A stretch of 64,000 bases of DNA, taken from positions 53,536 to 117,535 of the forward strand of contig CAXBCH010000008.1 of NCBI GenBank assembly GCA_963974125.1, in the 5' to 3' direction. The notes beneath the pieces were generated by a model. It was not told where the DNA came from and did not search any database. It worked only from the letters and a program-made list of their open reading frames with translations. The stretch is from Haliea sp963974125 (GTDB lineage: Bacteria > Pseudomonadota > Gammaproteobacteria > Pseudomonadales > Halieaceae). The position numbers were made by a program, and so were the translations under genes. The first letter of the stretch is position 1, and each line of letters starts with the position of its first letter. Below are positions 1 through 8,967 of the stretch, in pieces.

Positions 1-13
1 CAGTATTCCTGGT

Positions 14-703
14 TCAGCCGAGCCCGTCGGCCGCCATGCGTTGCAGCACGTCGCGCCAGCGCGAGAGCCTGGCCCCGGGATCGCGGGTAGCGGGTGTCGC
101 GGCGCCGCCCACCCACAGGCCCTGGCTGTTGAAGCCGAAAACCGGTTGCAGGTCCGCGCGGCGCGAGGCGGGGCGGATCTCGGACACCATATTATCCAGA
201 ATCAGCGGCTCTGCGGAGGGGGTCGCGTAGTAGGCCAGAATCATGTGTGCCTCCGTGGCGTTGCTGTAGCCACCCCCGACCTGCGCCTTGACGTAGGTGA
301 TGCGCATCTTGCCGATATCCACGCCAGCGAGCAGCAGGGTCATGTACTTGGCGATGCTGAAATCCTCGCAGTCCCCCTCGCGTCGGGCCATGGTTTCCAG
401 CGGCGTCGCCCAGTAGTCCTGCTGCTGCCAGATCTCGATATCGGTGCGCCAGCGCACCAGGTTGTTGAAGAAGTCGTTGACCCGGGCAAGCTTCTGTTCT
501 GCGGGCAGGGGTGTGATCTCGTCGATGAGCGCGCGCCAGCGGGCAACCGTGGCGGCGGTCTCGGGACCGTGGCGGGCGAGGGCGAGGCGCTCCATGCGGT
601 TCAGGTCCGCCTGGGCAAGCACCAGCGCACAGCCGAGCAGGGCGACGAGCATCGCCACTGTGAACGCGGTCATTCTCTTGCGCGCTGCTGTTGCTGATAT
701 CAT
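14..703 (-). CDS. lapG: LapG-like periplasmic transglutaminase-type cysteine protease
   Basis: The 229-residue product looks like a bacterial transglutaminase-like cysteine proteinase (BTLCP/DUF920, LapG family). In this family the enzyme sits in the periplasm and releases large surface adhesins by cutting their N-terminal retention module when c-di-GMP falls. A hydrophobic N-terminal segment (about residues 13-31) is a signal or anchor. The triad is visible as Cys112 in REGDCEDFS, His153 in EAHMIL and Asp170 in LILDN. The acidic residues around Cys112 match the calcium-binding region of LapG. The start at 703 is uncertain: Met11 (position 673) has an AAGAGA just before it and is equally plausible. 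The gene diverges from the TolC-OmpA gene. No lapD is visible; it could lie beyond the left edge. Confidence 0.85.
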   Translation of the reverse strand: MISATAARKRMTAFTVAMLVALLGCALVLAQADLNRMERLALARHGPETAATVARWRALIDEITPLPAEQKLARVNDFFNNLVRWRTDIEIWQQQDYWATPLETMARREGDCEDFSIAKYMTLLLAGVDIGKMRITYVKAQVGGGYSNATEAHMILAYYATPSAEPLILDNMVSEIRPASRRADLQPVFGFNSQGLWVGGAATPATRDPGARLSRWRDVLQRMAADGLG

Positions 704-866
704 TGGTCCAGCCTGACGCCGGTGTCAAAGGTGGATGTTACGGTATTTTGTTCGCGTGTACGGTCGCGAAGTCGGCTTTCCACAGAATTGTCGGCCGGGG
801 CGGGCAATTCTGTGACCCAGTTCATGGAATCTGTTTGCACGCGGCAAATTTCAGCCCTGTGTGCCT

Positions 867-872
867 TATAAT
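867..872 (+). promoter_or_regulatory. perfect -10 hexamer TATAAT ahead of the tolC-ompA gene
   Basis: TATAAT stands 66 bases upstream of the ATG at 939 in the divergent lapG/tolC intergenic region. No good -35 box is found at 16-18 bases upstream, so this is only a candidate promoter. Confidence 0.4.
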
Positions 873-938
873 CGCCGGCGCAAGCGAAGTTTACAGGCAG
901 CGCGGGACTGCTGTCGTGACAACAAGGGAAGAAAGCGT

Positions 939-2762
939 ATGAAAAGGAAATTGGGGGTGATCGGCGCGGTGGTTGCTGCCTGCGTTCTGCAGGGTGGCGC
1001 CGTACAGGCGCAACCGGTGGGGGACTTTCGTGCGGCCGTGACCCAGGCGGTGATGACCAATCCCCGGGTCAGCGCGGCCTGGTACAATTTCGAGGCGACG
1101 CGGGAGGCCCAGCGCGCAGCCCGGGGTGGTTATTTTCCCAGCGTTGATATCAGCGCCGAGATAGGCCGCGAGGAACGTGAGACACCGCTGGTGGATCTCG
1201 GCAGTTATACCCGCGACGCGACCCGGTTCACCATCACCCAGATGCTGTTTGACGGTTTTGCCACCCGCGAGGATGTGCGGGCCCTCGGCTTCGAGAAGCT
1301 GAACCAGTACTACGAGCTGCGCCGGGCCTCCGAGGAGATTGCCTTGGAGGCGGCCCAGGCCTATCTGGATACAGCGCGTTACCAGCATTTGGTCAGGCTG
1401 GCTGAAGACAATTACGTGTTTCACCGGCAGGTGTTTGACAAGATCGCCGAGCGCACTGAAGGTGGTGTCAGTCAGGGCGTGGACCTGGACCAGGCCTCGG
1501 CGCGGGTTGCGCTTGCGGAGTCCAACCTGCTGACGGAGCTGACCAACTTGCATGATGTGCAGGCGCGCTTTCAGCGGGTGGTCGGTGACCTGCCGGCACC
1601 GGACCTGACCATGCCGACGGTGCCCGCCAGCATGATTCCCGAGCTGCGGACTGCGGCCCTCAATGTGGCCTATGAGCGCAGCCCCGAGATCAACGCGGCG
1701 ATTGAGAACCTGCGCGCCACCCAGGCCCAGTTGAATCGCAGCAACGCCCCCTTCATGCCGCGGGTCGACCTGCGCTACCGCAATGAAGTGGAGCATGATA
1801 CCGATGGCCTGGATGGGCGCTACGATGAAGAGGCTGTCGAACTGGTACTCAACTACAACCTGTTTCGCGGTGGCGCCGACAGCGCCCGCAAGCGCGAGTT
1901 CTACAATCGCTACAACTCGGCCATGGAAGAGCGCAAGCAGGCCTGTCTCAACGTGCGCCAGAACACCATGATTGCCTTCAATGACATCGGGGTGCTGGAG
2001 CAGCAGGTCGAGCTGCTGGACCGGAATCGCCTGGCCCAGGACAAGACCCGCCGCGCCTACCAGGACCAGTTCGATATCGGCCAGCGCACCTTGTTGGACC
2101 TGCTGGATTCCCAGAACGAGTATTTCGATACCCAGCGCGCCCATGTCAGCGCACAAGCCGCCCTGCGCCAGGCCCAGGCCCGGACCCTGGCCAACATGGG
2201 CCTGCTGCTGTCGGCAATGGACGTCAGCGACCTCAACGAAGAACAGATCGAAGAGTACAATCTGGAGCTGGCGCGCGGCGATGACCCGAATGGCCAGCCC
2301 CTGTGCCCGCCGGAAGCGCCGGCGGCAATGACCATCGACCGGGAGGCCCTGCTCGCACGCCTGGCGAACTCCGGCGCAGACAGCAGCCGCTACCGCCAGG
2401 TGAGTGAGAATCGCGTGGCGGTATCACTGAATGTCCAGTTCGCGCACAACTCGTCGGTGATCACCAGCGAATACGATGCGGAAATCGGCCGAGCCGCGGA
2501 TTTTCTGCGAGACAATCCTGCGGTGGTGGCAATCGTTGAAGGCCATACCGACATCACGGGCACCGCAGAGTACAACCAGTGGCTGTCGGATCGCCGGGCC
2601 AATGCCGTGCGCAAGATGCTGATCGACAACCATGGCGTGCGCGCGTCCCAGATCACCGCCGTCGGTCACGGCCAGAGCATGCCGATCGCGGACAATGACA
2701 CCGCCGAGGGGCGCAGCCTCAATCGCCGGGTTGACCTGGTGCTGGACAGTAACGGCGACTGA
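939..2762 (+). CDS. TolC-family outer membrane channel fused to an OmpA peptidoglycan-binding domain
   Basis: The 607-residue protein has a signal peptide (MKRKLGVIGAVVAACVLQGG...), then a TolC/outer membrane efflux domain (about residues 30-450) with its two long helical repeats. A C-terminal OmpA-like domain (about 490-600) follows, recognised by the peptidoglycan-binding signature EGHTDITGTAEYNQWLSDRRA and the later NRRVDL. TolC proteins form the outer membrane duct of type I secretion; the OmpA domain would tether the duct to the cell wall. Similar TolC-OmpA fusions serve adhesin secretion systems (LapE/AggA type). The nearby lapG supports that role, and the type I ABC/HlyD pair at 30.7-33.8 kb is a possible partner (inference). 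I chose ATG 939 because it starts a typical signal peptide after GGAAGAAAG; the 26 codons before it lack one. Confidence 0.88.
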   Translation: MKRKLGVIGAVVAACVLQGGAVQAQPVGDFRAAVTQAVMTNPRVSAAWYNFEATREAQRAARGGYFPSVDISAEIGREERETPLVDLGSYTRDATRFTITQMLFDGFATREDVRALGFEKLNQYYELRRASEEIALEAAQAYLDTARYQHLVRLAEDNYVFHRQVFDKIAERTEGGVSQGVDLDQASARVALAESNLLTELTNLHDVQARFQRVVGDLPAPDLTMPTVPASMIPELRTAALNVAYERSPEINAAIENLRATQAQLNRSNAPFMPRVDLRYRNEVEHDTDGLDGRYDEEAVELVLNYNLFRGGADSARKREFYNRYNSAMEERKQACLNVRQNTMIAFNDIGVLEQQVELLDRNRLAQDKTRRAYQDQFDIGQRTLLDLLDSQNEYFDTQRAHVSAQAALRQAQARTLANMGLLLSAMDVSDLNEEQIEEYNLELARGDDPNGQPLCPPEAPAAMTIDREALLARLANSGADSSRYRQVSENRVAVSLNVQFAHNSSVITSEYDAEIGRAADFLRDNPAVVAIVEGHTDITGTAEYNQWLSDRRANAVRKMLIDNHGVRASQITAVGHGQSMPIADNDTAEGRSLNRRVDLVLDSNGD

Positions 2763-2787
2763 TTCGGCTGCCAGGCAGCAGAAAAAA

Positions 2788-2811
2788 GCCCGGCGCCTCA
2801 CAGCGCCGGGC
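2788..2811. terminator. bidirectional rho-independent terminator between convergent genes
   Basis: A 9-bp stem (2788-2796 with 2803-2811, GCCCGGCGC/GCGCCGGGC) closes a 6-nt loop. It has TTTCTTT on its right and AAAAAA on its left, so it can end both the tolC-ompA transcript (+) and the TonB receptor transcript (-). Confidence 0.85.
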
Positions 2812-2858
2812 TTTCTTTGGTGCCGGGTTGCGGCTGGCCAGAAGCCAGCCGGGTCTCC

Positions 2859-5345
2859 TCAGAACGAGTACTTGGCGCGGACGCCAACGATGCGCCCCTC
2901 GTCAATGAACTGGCTGTGGGTTCCCGCCAGCACCGGGGTGTCAAAGCTCTGCACGAACACTTCCTTGTCGAAAATGTTGCGGCCGTAGGCCATGACCTCC
3001 CAGTTCTCCCCGCGCAGACCCAGGCGCAGATTGACCTTGGAGTAGGAATCCATGGTGTCGATCGGGTCATTGTCGCCACCCGGTTCGAAATCGTCGCGGT
3101 AGTTCGCCTCACCGGAGACAAAGGCTTCCAGGCCATTGTTGAGCGGGTAGTTGTAATCCGCCAGCAAAGAGGCGGTGTACTCGGGGGCGAACATGGTGCT
3201 CTCTCCCGACAGGTCGTTGTCGGTAAAGCCCAGGTCGGTGCCGCAGGCGGGATCCACATCCAGCTGGATCGCGGTGCAGGGAGCGTTCTCGAAGCTGTCA
3301 TAGGTGGCGTCGAGCCAGGCCGCATTGACCCCCAGCCGCAGGCGGTCGGTGGCCTGCCACAGCACATCCAGCTCCAGCCCCATGATCTCCGACTTGGCGG
3401 CATTGGTTACCCCAAAACTGATGCCCTTGAAGATGGAGGTCTGCAGGTTGTCGTAGACGGTATAGAACGCGGCCCAGTTCAGGGTCATGCTGCCGTCCAT
3501 GAGGGTGTGCTTGCCACCTATCTCGAAGGCATCCACCTCCTCGTCCTCAAACTCGAACTCATCGTTGGGGACGGTGGGATCGTAGCACTCGGCCAGCGGT
3601 GCGCCCGGTACGCAGGGGAAGGTGCCCGCATCCAGCTGCCCCGGTTCCTGGTCGTCGGCGTCGGTGAAGCCGCCGCTCTTGAAGCCCTGGGAGAAGCTCG
3701 CATACAGCATGCTGTTCTCGGTGGCGTCCCACTGCAGGGTAGCCGAGGGGATCCACTTGTCGGTCTTGCGGCTTTCACGGTAGTCGAAGGGATAGGTGTT
3801 GAAGCTGGTCGCTTCGATGAACAGGGCGAAATAGTTTTCTGTAGGATTGTCCAGCCCGGTGAGGTCATCGCTGACGAATTGGGAGCTCACCACATCCTTC
3901 TTTTCCTCGGTGTAGCGCAGGCCCAGGGTCAGGCGCAGGTCGTCCCGCAGGTTGAAGGTGCCCTGGCCGAACAGCGCCCAGGACTCCGAGTCCTGCTGGT
4001 GGTAGTGGTTGCGGGCGAGCTGGTTGGCGGGATACGCGCCCCCGGTCAGCAGGGTGAACAGGCTGTTGACGCCCAGCAGCTGCGGTACCAGGCCATCCGC
4101 ATTGAGGTCGATGGTGACCCGGCGGTCGATCTCCAGGTCGCTCTTCTCGAAGTAGCCGCCGACCACGTAATCGAAGAACTCGCCGCCCGGAGAGGCGAAG
4201 CGGAACTCCTGGCTGAACTGCTCGAAATCCTGGACATCGTCGCGATGGATAAACTGTAGCGGCAGCCAGTCCACATCGACACCGTCAATAAAAGTGTACT
4301 CGGACCAGCCGGTGACGGAGGTCAGGGTGCCGCCCGGCAGCTCGTAGTCCACCGTCAAGGCGAAGTTGTCGTAGTCTTCATCGCTGCCATCGGGATACTG
4401 GCCGATACCCTGGCCGTCGGCAATGCTGTTGCCGTAGCCATTGTCCTTGTAGACCACGAATTCGCGGTTGCCGATTTCCGCAAAGTCCGGGTAGAAGGAA
4501 TCCATCAGCGCGTAGCCGATGCTGGCGAACGCGGAGCGGTTGGGGAACAGCCGGTCCCGCTCGGCGGGGTCGTCCAGGTAGAGCGTGGTGGTGGAGGGTG
4601 AACCGATGCGCTCGTACTCGGTGTTGCTGTACTTGAAGTTGACGTTGAGGTTGTCGCTGGGTTGCCAGACCGTGGTCAGCCGGAATCCGGTCTCGTCGAT
4701 CTCGCCCTCGGAGCGGTTGAGGAATTCGTTGTCCATATAGCCGTCGGTGACCCGGTGCTTGAAGCCCAGGCGGGCGGCAAAGGTGTCGCTGAGCGAGCCC
4801 TGCACGAAACCCTCGTAGATCTGGCCATCGTGGGATTCCAGGGACACGCCGATTTCGCCGCTCAGTCCTTCGCCGACATCAGGCGAGGCGGTAATGATGT
4901 TGATCGCGCCCGCGACCGTGTTCTTGCCGAACAGCGTACCCTGGGGGCCACGCAGGACCTCCACCCGTTCCAGGTCCATGAACCCGGCGCGGTACTGGCG
5001 GCCGCGGCCCATGTAGATGCCGTCGATATACATGCCCACGGACTGTTCAAAGCCCTGGTTATTGCCGGAGCCGACGCCGCGCATGTAGATGTTGGTGTTA
5101 ACGGAGGCTGCCGCGATGTACAGGTTGGGCACGTAGTCGGACAGGGCCTGCATGTTGGGGATGCCGGCACTTTGCAGTTTTTCGCCCTGCATGGCGGATA
5201 CCGAGATCGGTACATCCTGCAGGCTCTAGGCGCGCTTCTGCGCGGTAACAATCACTTCTTCGAGTTGCTGGCTATGTGCCAGGGGGGTTGCAGAGAGTAC
5301 GGCAATCGCCGCTACCAGGGGTGCCTTGCGAAACTTCAATCGCAT
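2859..5345 (-). pseudogene. TonB-dependent receptor interrupted by an in-frame TAG
   Basis: Read from ATG 5345 the gene encodes a signal peptide (MRLKFRKAPLVAAIAVLSA..., cleavage near AHS/Q) and a TonB box (LEEVIVTAQKRA). A TAG codon follows at 5226-5228, exactly where homologues carry Gln or Glu before the plug start SLQDVPISVSA. After the TAG the same frame stays open for 788 codons: plug with LERVEVLRGPQGTLFGKNTVAGAINIIT, long beta-barrel, and a C-terminal KYSF ending in the aromatic residue used for BAM insertion. A single C-to-T change (CAG to TAG) explains it. An internal start at 5192 would give 777 residues but no signal peptide or TonB box, so it could not reach the outer membrane. 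It is a recent nonsense pseudogene, a suppressed gene or a sequencing error. Plug and barrel resemble the large receptor group for carbohydrates, polyphenols or siderophores; the substrate is unknown. Confidence 0.85.
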
Positions 5346-5483
5346 GAAAAATCCTTACTGTCAGCTGTTATGAGAATTATGGCTGCCTGTTGTGGACGGC
5401 AGTAATCCGCGACCAATACTAGGGTATTTGCCGGTGCCGGTATACCCGCTGGCTGCTGGTGCAAGGTGTTGGGGAGGCGCTGT

Positions 5484-5511
5484 AGACCGCACTTATGGTT
5501 ATCTGCGGTCT
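5484..5511. repeat. inverted repeat upstream of the TonB receptor gene
   Basis: AGACCGCA and TGCGGTCT form perfect 8-bp arms around a 12-nt spacer. It lies between the TonB receptor start (5345) and the end of the small secreted-protein gene (5551), so it could be an operator or an mRNA hairpin. There is no T-run typical of an intrinsic terminator. Confidence 0.4.
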
Positions 5512-5550
5512 GTCAGGGTTGGTAGCTGCATTCAGCCCATATGGGCTGTC

Positions 5551-5862
5551 TCAGTTCGTGGCCAGCATGTTTTCCCGCTGGCGGAAACTGTGCAGGGCGG
5601 TGTTCCAGGACTCGGCTGCGGTTTCCGCCAGGTAGACCGCGCGATTGTGCACCAGAGGGTGCAGGCTTGCAGACCGGCAGTCGAGGTAGGCTTCGACGCC
5701 GGCGACATAGTGGCTGACCGCTTGCTGGGCCGCGTGCATCTCCTCAATGCTGGCAGTCTGGCCGTTGGGGACGGCCGGGGCTTCCTGCGGCATCGACGCG
5801 GGGCAGCTGGCCCAGGTGTTGGCGGCCAGGAACAGGGCGGGAAGTACGAGCAGTTTTTTCAT
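5551..5862 (-). CDS. small secreted protein of unknown function
   Basis: The 103-residue product starts with a clear signal peptide (MKKLLVLPALFLAANTWA, cleavage before SCPAS). The mature part is short, mainly helical, and has two cysteines (in ASCPAS and YLDCRS) that could form a disulfide in the periplasm. I do not recognise a characterised family. Start 5862 is chosen because it opens the signal peptide; the longer reading frame from 5895 adds 11 residues unlike a leader. The gene is followed on the same strand, 205 bp later, by the broken TonB receptor gene, but an inverted repeat lies between, so co-transcription is uncertain. A strong palindrome (5892-5912) sits 30 bp upstream and may control it. 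Confidence 0.6.
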   Translation of the reverse strand: MKKLLVLPALFLAANTWASCPASMPQEAPAVPNGQTASIEEMHAAQQAVSHYVAGVEAYLDCRSASLHPLVHNRAVYLAETAAESWNTALHSFRQRENMLATN

Positions 5863-6215
5863 GACAATGACCTCGAGTGACTGTGGCTGGGACATTGGGT
5901 GTTACCCAATGTGTTACTAATATCCACATAAACGGGAGTCAGCGCAACCCCGAAAGCCGCCCGCTGCCAAATTTATTTACCATTAAAATCAATAATATAA
6001 AGTTCACAAAAGGGGCGTGCACCAAAATGTTACTTTGTGTAACCCGATGTTTCGGGCAGTTGTGCGATGGTGGTGCGTCGCGGAGGGTAAAATCCTGCCG
6101 GCCGGCAGTTGCCGCCCCGGATTCGTGCGCACAATCCCGGCCGGCGCATTACACTGGGGCATACCCGCTGCAAAGCGGAAATTCTCGACAGACCCTGGAA
6201 TCCGGAGGTTGGATC
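5863..6215. promoter_or_regulatory. 353-bp divergent intergenic region with palindromes
   Basis: This AT-richer gap between the small secreted-protein gene (-) and fumC (+) holds no convincing gene. It contains a perfect palindrome ACATTGGG-TGTTA-CCCAATGT (5892-5912). A direct repeat GTGTTAC occurs at 5899-5905 and 5911-5917, then an inverted repeat GTTAC-N5-GTAAC (6029-6043) and a short hairpin CCCGA-TGTT-TCGGG (6043-6056). The recurring TGTTAC word suggests a transcription factor with several sites, possibly acting on both genes. The factor is unknown. Confidence 0.45.
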
Positions 6216-7607
6216 ATGTCCCAGCGAATGGAAAAGGACACCATGGGGGAGATTGCCGTGCCTGCGGCAGCCCTGTACGGCGCGCAGACCCAGCGCGCCC
6301 TGGACAACATCGCCATTGCCCCGCAGCGGCAATTACCGCCGTCGTTTCTGCGGGCCCTGGCGCTGGTAAAAGCCGCCGCGGCCACGGCCAATGCGCAAGT
6401 GGGGGTGCTGGACGAGGCGATCGCGGCTGCCATTGTGTCGGCGGCAGAGACTGTCGCGGCGGGGGCGCACCCGGACGCATTCCCGGTCTCGGTGTTCCAG
6501 ACCGGCTCCGGCACCAGCAGCAACATGAACATGAACGAGGTGCTGGCGACGCTTGCCGGCCGCGCAAGCGGGCAGACGGTGCATCCCAATGACCACGTCA
6601 ACTGTAGCCAGAGCAGCAACGATGTCGTGCCCACGGCGATCCAGGTCGCGGCAACGCTGGAACTGGAGGCGCAGCTGCTGCCCGCTGTCACTGCCCTTGA
6701 GGGTGCCTTGCAGCAGCGGGTGCCGGAGCTGGAGGCCGTGGTCAAGACCGGGCGCACCCACCTGATGGACGCGATGCCGGTGACGCTGGGCTTTGAGTTG
6801 CGCACCTGGGAACTGCAGTTGCAGGAGTGCCGGCAGCGGCTTGCGGACCTGCACTCCAGGTTGCAGGCACTGCCCATCGGCGGCTCCGCGGTGGGCACCG
6901 GGGTCAATGTGCCCGCGGGCTACATCGACGCGCTGCTGCAGGCGTTGCGGGCACAGTCCGGCGTCACCTTTACCGCCGCCGCCATGCCCTCTACCCGGAT
7001 GGCGGCGCAGGATGTGAGCGTCGAGTGTTCAGCCTGCCTGCGCAGTGTGGCCCTGGTGCTGATCAAGATGGCCAATGACCTGCGCTGGATGGGCTCCGGG
7101 CCGCTGGCGGGGCTGGGCGAGATCCAGCTGCAGGCGCTGCAGCCGGGCTCTTCCATCATGCCCGGCAAAGTGAACCCGGTGGTGCCCGAAGCGGTGCTGA
7201 TGGCGGCGACCGAGGTGCTGGGCAATGACGCGACCATCGTGCTCGCCGGGCAGTCGGGCAGCTTCCAGCTCAACGTCATGCTGCCGCTGATCGCGGACAA
7301 GCTGCTCGGCAGTGTCGCCTTGCTGGCAGGTGCCTGCGCTGCCATGGGGGACTGTATCGGGGGTCTCGAGCCCTGTACCGGGCACGCGGGCGATACGGTG
7401 GCCCGCAACCCCATCCTGGTGACGGCGCTGAACCCGATTATTGGCTACGAGGCCGCCGCCGCGATTGCCAAGCGCGCCTATCGGGAGGGGCGCCCGGTAC
7501 TGGAGGTGGCACTGGAGGATACGGATCTGTCGCGGGATGAGCTGGCCAGGCTGCTGGACCCGATGCCGCTCGCCCGGGGCAACCGGAAGGATTTGCCGCA
7601 CAGATGA
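6216..7607 (+). CDS. fumC: class II fumarate hydratase
   Basis: The 463-residue protein interconverts fumarate and malate in the TCA cycle, as an iron-independent homotetramer in the cytoplasm. It has the class II fumarase/aspartase signature GSSIMPGKVNPV (about residues 309-320), which holds the catalytic serine loop. The substrate-binding segments TGSGTSSNMNMNEV and GRTHLMDAMPVTLG are also visible. Length matches E. coli FumC (467). ATG 6216 follows the Shine-Dalgarno GGAGG; the in-frame 113 codons upstream are low-complexity and not part of the family. Being oxygen- and superoxide-tolerant, FumC often backs up the Fe-S fumarases, but no regulator site for that could be identified here. Confidence 0.95.
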   Translation: MSQRMEKDTMGEIAVPAAALYGAQTQRALDNIAIAPQRQLPPSFLRALALVKAAAATANAQVGVLDEAIAAAIVSAAETVAAGAHPDAFPVSVFQTGSGTSSNMNMNEVLATLAGRASGQTVHPNDHVNCSQSSNDVVPTAIQVAATLELEAQLLPAVTALEGALQQRVPELEAVVKTGRTHLMDAMPVTLGFELRTWELQLQECRQRLADLHSRLQALPIGGSAVGTGVNVPAGYIDALLQALRAQSGVTFTAAAMPSTRMAAQDVSVECSACLRSVALVLIKMANDLRWMGSGPLAGLGEIQLQALQPGSSIMPGKVNPVVPEAVLMAATEVLGNDATIVLAGQSGSFQLNVMLPLIADKLLGSVALLAGACAAMGDCIGGLEPCTGHAGDTVARNPILVTALNPIIGYEAAAAIAKRAYREGRPVLEVALEDTDLSRDELARLLDPMPLARGNRKDLPHR

Positions 7608-7701
7608 TGGCTTTCGGCTTGATCCGATGTACCCCCGCCAGCGGATTTGCGCGATCCTGTCAGCTCGCAGTTTGCAAAGGGCTGGCACGGGAGGACAGGG
7701 A

Positions 7702-8550
7702 ATGTCTGCCACAGTTCACCACATTGCCGGCGCGATTCTGCTGGGGGCAGCCGTTGCCGCCGGCCCCGCGCAGGCACAGTTGCCGCTCAGCATTGAGGAG
7801 TTGCTGGTCGAGCAGCGCACTCTCAAGCTGCAAACGGCGTTCAGCTACAGTAACAGCGACAGCTCCAACCCGGCAGGACCTGGCTCCGGCCAGGCTGTGC
7901 CCCTGGCCTGGCAGCAGCAGACGCGGGTGAGCGCGGTGACCAGCCGTATCCGCTACGGCTGGCGCCGCAACCTGGAGCTTAATGCCGCCGTCACCCAGGC
8001 GCAGATTGACTGGCGCGGATCCGGTGGCTCCGGCGGCGATGATCAGTATTCCGTCGGACTGGGAGCTAACTGGCTGCTGTCGGCGGACAATCACACGCCG
8101 GCTCTGATGCTGACCGCCGCGGTGGATGTGCTGGAAACCAGCTGGTTGCAGCCCGGGGTGCGTCACCACGCCAGGACGGCGCGGCTGGGTGCGCACATTT
8201 ACCGCGCCATCGATCCTGTGGTGTTGTCGCTTGCGGTCAGCCAGGAATGGCGCCTGGCGCGGGACTTTGCCGACGGCAGGCTGGACCCGGGCGATGTACT
8301 GACCCTGCGGCCGCAGGTTAATTTCGCCGTCAATCACCGGGTGACACTTACTGGAGGTATCTCCTGGCAGCGCCGGGCGGGTGACCGCTTTGACGGCACC
8401 ACCCGGGCGGGCAGCCGACACCAGACCGGCTTGTCGGTGGGCGTTGGGTTGCTGGCCAGCCCTCGCTCGACAGTGTTTGTTGATAGTCATGTGCTCACCA
8501 GCGGCGAAGGTGGCGCCAGTCTGTCGCTGGAGTGGTTATACCGTTTTTGA
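7702..8550 (+). CDS. outer membrane beta-barrel protein, possible FapF-like exporter
   Basis: The 282-residue product begins with a signal peptide ending in AGPAQA/QLPL. A short helical stretch follows (LSIEELLVEQRTLKLQ), then alternating hydrophobic strands up to a terminal YRF, the aromatic C-terminus used for outer membrane insertion. The pattern suggests about 10-12 strands. The gene starts the 7.7-10.0 kb cassette and precedes the small secreted-protein gene by 70 bp. In Pseudomonas Fap systems a beta-barrel (FapF) exports the amyloid subunits and a C39 peptidase (FapD) is essential; a similar role is inferred here from context, not from alignment. It could instead be a general transporter-like porin. 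ATG 7702 follows GGAGGACAGGGA and opens the signal peptide. Confidence 0.6.
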   Translation: MSATVHHIAGAILLGAAVAAGPAQAQLPLSIEELLVEQRTLKLQTAFSYSNSDSSNPAGPGSGQAVPLAWQQQTRVSAVTSRIRYGWRRNLELNAAVTQAQIDWRGSGGSGGDDQYSVGLGANWLLSADNHTPALMLTAAVDVLETSWLQPGVRHHARTARLGAHIYRAIDPVVLSLAVSQEWRLARDFADGRLDPGDVLTLRPQVNFAVNHRVTLTGGISWQRRAGDRFDGTTRAGSRHQTGLSVGVGLLASPRSTVFVDSHVLTSGEGGASLSLEWLYRF

Positions 8551-8620
8551 TGTGGGAGTGGTAACCGGTGCGCCACGTCGGCGTGCCCTTGGAAAAAACT
8601 TGCGTACAAGGAGATGTACC

Positions 8621-8953
8621 ATGAAAAAACTATCTGGAATTGCGGCAGGGCTTGCCCTTGCCGCCCTGGTCAGCCAGCCGCTCGTTGCCAGCGCGGCCCC
8701 GGCGGCAGCGGATGAAGGCGCATGGGTCAACAGCGCATTCGGCGGCCTCGGCCCGATCACCTCCGGGGCCGAGATGCTGACCGACACCGAGTTGGAAAGC
8801 GCCACCGGACGCATTGCCCCGTTGACGTTTGCCTTTGCGGTCGCCACTTTTGATCTGACGCTTATGGGCCTGTATTGGGGAGTTTATGTGCCCAACTACG
8901 GGGGCGGCGGCTCCTGTTCCGGCTGTAATGACGCGATGTTGAATCAGCACTAA
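8621..8953 (+). CDS. Sec-exported small protein with double-glycine-like processing motif (putative exported substrate)
   Basis: The 110-residue protein starts with a Sec signal peptide (MKKLSGIAAGLALAALVSQP..., cleavage near ASA/AP). Residues 53-64, LTDTELESATGR, match the spacing of double-glycine leaders: Leu at -12, Glu at -8, Leu at -7, Ala at -4, Gly at -2, but Arg at -1 where Gly or Ala is usual. The segment after it (residues 65-110) is hydrophobic and aromatic, then glycine-rich with a CSGC pair (Cys99, Cys102). The simplest reading is a precursor moved by Sec and then trimmed by the cassette's periplasmic C39 peptidase. No family match is recognised; it could be an amyloid or fibre subunit, a bacteriocin-like peptide or a signal. 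AAGGAGA at 8608-8614 gives a strong ribosome site. Confidence 0.65.
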   Translation: MKKLSGIAAGLALAALVSQPLVASAAPAAADEGAWVNSAFGGLGPITSGAEMLTDTELESATGRIAPLTFAFAVATFDLTLMGLYWGVYVPNYGGGGSCSGCNDAMLNQH

Positions 8954-8967
8954 GGGTCGCAGGAGCT

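Noticed and set aside
2859..5192. Internal ATG 5192 as the true start of the TonB receptor
   Set aside because: It would lack signal peptide and TonB box, both of which are present in the same frame upstream of the TAG.
5877..6215. In-frame upstream extension of fumC by 113 codons
   Set aside because: The extension lacks fumarase similarity, covers palindromes, and a Shine-Dalgarno GGAGG stands just before ATG 6216.
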